A DNA stretch of 26,620 nucleotides from Amoebidium appalachense (lineage: Eukaryota > Ichthyosporea), in assembly GCA_963693365.1 (NCBI GenBank), contig CAVNZM010000051.1:1-26620 (forward strand), in the 5' to 3' direction. Under the pieces are notes generated by a model. It searched no databases and was not told the origin of the DNA. It saw only the letters and a list, made by a program, of their open reading frames with translations. Numbering within the stretch: the stretch's first letter is position 1; each line of letters starts with the position of its first letter. Positions 26,066-26,620 of this stretch are shown here, in pieces. Position numbers and translations under genes: made by a program.

Positions 26066-26602
26066 TTAGTCTACGCCAAAAGGTTTGTACTTCTTGAATG
26101 CCTTGCTGCGCCCATTGACGTAAAGGGAGTCCGGCTGCCGCAGCACGACGCCCTCGCCGCCCGCGCCGGTGATACGGTTGAACATCCGGTACAGCGCACG
26201 GTTGTTCCTGACGCGTATATGACGAACCACCCGGATGGTCTTTGCCCGGAGTCGGGGCGGACCACCGATTCGGGTTGCAAAGGGCACCCGCTTTGCGGGC
26301 ATGTCGAACACCATAAAGCGCACCTTTGGCCACCATTTGTTCTGTATGTTCCGAACTATGCCCACAATCCGCGGCCGGGTGCCGTAGCCCGCGAACAGCT
26401 CGCCGTCCAGCACACGCTTGGGAAACCCTCTAGTAAACCAGAGGGGGGCAGGGATCCGCTTGCCGTGGCGTGTCCACAGGCTTCGGCCGTCCCACACGCA
26501 GCGGATGCCGTCGTATTTCTCTGAGGCATACCAGCCGGTCATATCCTCCAGCGGTTGGTTGTGGCTGTCGGTGCGCAGTCGGCGGCCCAGCATTGGCTTC
26601 AT
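26066..26602 (-). CDS. ATP-dependent DNA ligase, adenylation domain only
   Basis: 178 residues from ATG 26602. The frame stays open to the window edge, so the true start may lie outside. Nucleotidyltransferase motifs appear in order: I EKYDGIR (Lys29 is the AMP-accepting residue), III DGELF (67-71), IIIa RFMVFDM (95-101), IV EGVVLR (150-155) and V FKKYKP (169-174). The protein ends right after motif V and lacks the OB-fold domain (and motif VI) present even in the small ~300-residue Chlorella-virus ligase. The role is sealing nicks in DNA during replication or repair, if active. A partner OB domain elsewhere or loss of function are both possible. It converges on the lyase gene. Confidence 0.8.
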   Translation of the reverse strand: MKPMLGRRLRTDSHNQPLEDMTGWYASEKYDGIRCVWDGRSLWTRHGKRIPAPLWFTRGFPKRVLDGELFAGYGTRPRIVGIVRNIQNKWWPKVRFMVFDMPAKRVPFATRIGGPPRLRAKTIRVVRHIRVRNNRALYRMFNRITGAGGEGVVLRQPDSLYVNGRSKAFKKYKPFGVD

Positions 26603-26620
26603 CACTGACAGGGGGCTACA

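Noticed and set aside
1-26620. CRISPR arrays, rRNA genes, transposase or integrase genes
   Set aside because: None found. The repeats seen are tandem or simple rather than regularly spaced with unique spacers, and no DDE or tyrosine recombinase motif was recognised.

Overview
The window is a mosaic from a microbial eukaryote with spliceosomal introns, probably an alga or other protist. I cannot name the species. It falls into three parts.

(1) About 1-9120, nuclear DNA. One multi-exon gene on the + strand (324 to about 7621) encodes a secreted or surface protein: a signal peptide, a run of 32 prolines, cysteine-rich CxxCPxGTY-type repeats (TNFR/ephrin-receptor/GCC2-GCC3-like), then about eight SdrD/Cna-B-like beta-sandwich repeats joined by (Pro-Thr-Pro-Ala)n linkers. 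The introns are full of CA/GT microsatellites and C or T runs. The last exons carry about ten frame breaks, so the gene is either a pseudogene or poorly resolved sequence. A gene-poor stretch of poly-C, poly-G and GT repeats follows.

(2) About 9120-12420, an AT-rich segment that looks mitochondrial. It holds the 5' part of nad2, read with UGA as Trp, followed by small hairpins, four to five copies of a roughly 220-bp tandem repeat, and short dimeric C-rich repeats. It is either nuclear-integrated mitochondrial DNA or an assembly join.

(3) About 12700-26620, a compact block of viral character, running off the right edge. Recognisable genes are a D5-type (SF3) helicase interrupted by a 197-bp spliceosomal intron, a large beta-rich candidate capsid/virion protein, a secreted PL14-like polysaccharide lyase, and the adenylation domain of an ATP-dependent DNA ligase. 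Around these lie several unrecognised proteins. The most striking part is 15.5-18.5 kb: two seven-helix membrane proteins, a third membrane protein with a coiled coil, and a free-standing RGS domain, which together suggest that the element interferes with host G-protein signalling. Genes lie on both strands, often divergent or convergent with almost no spacing. Several share a promoter style of CCAAT/ATTGG clusters plus a TATA-like box 30-85 bp before the ATG. The gene content (D5 helicase, candidate jelly-roll capsid, host-derived genes) fits a polinton-like or related protist dsDNA virus, free or endogenous. No DNA polymerase, packaging ATPase or integrase is visible here, so that placement is inference. 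The viral block carries the same long G/C homopolymer tracts and the same intron style as the host part.
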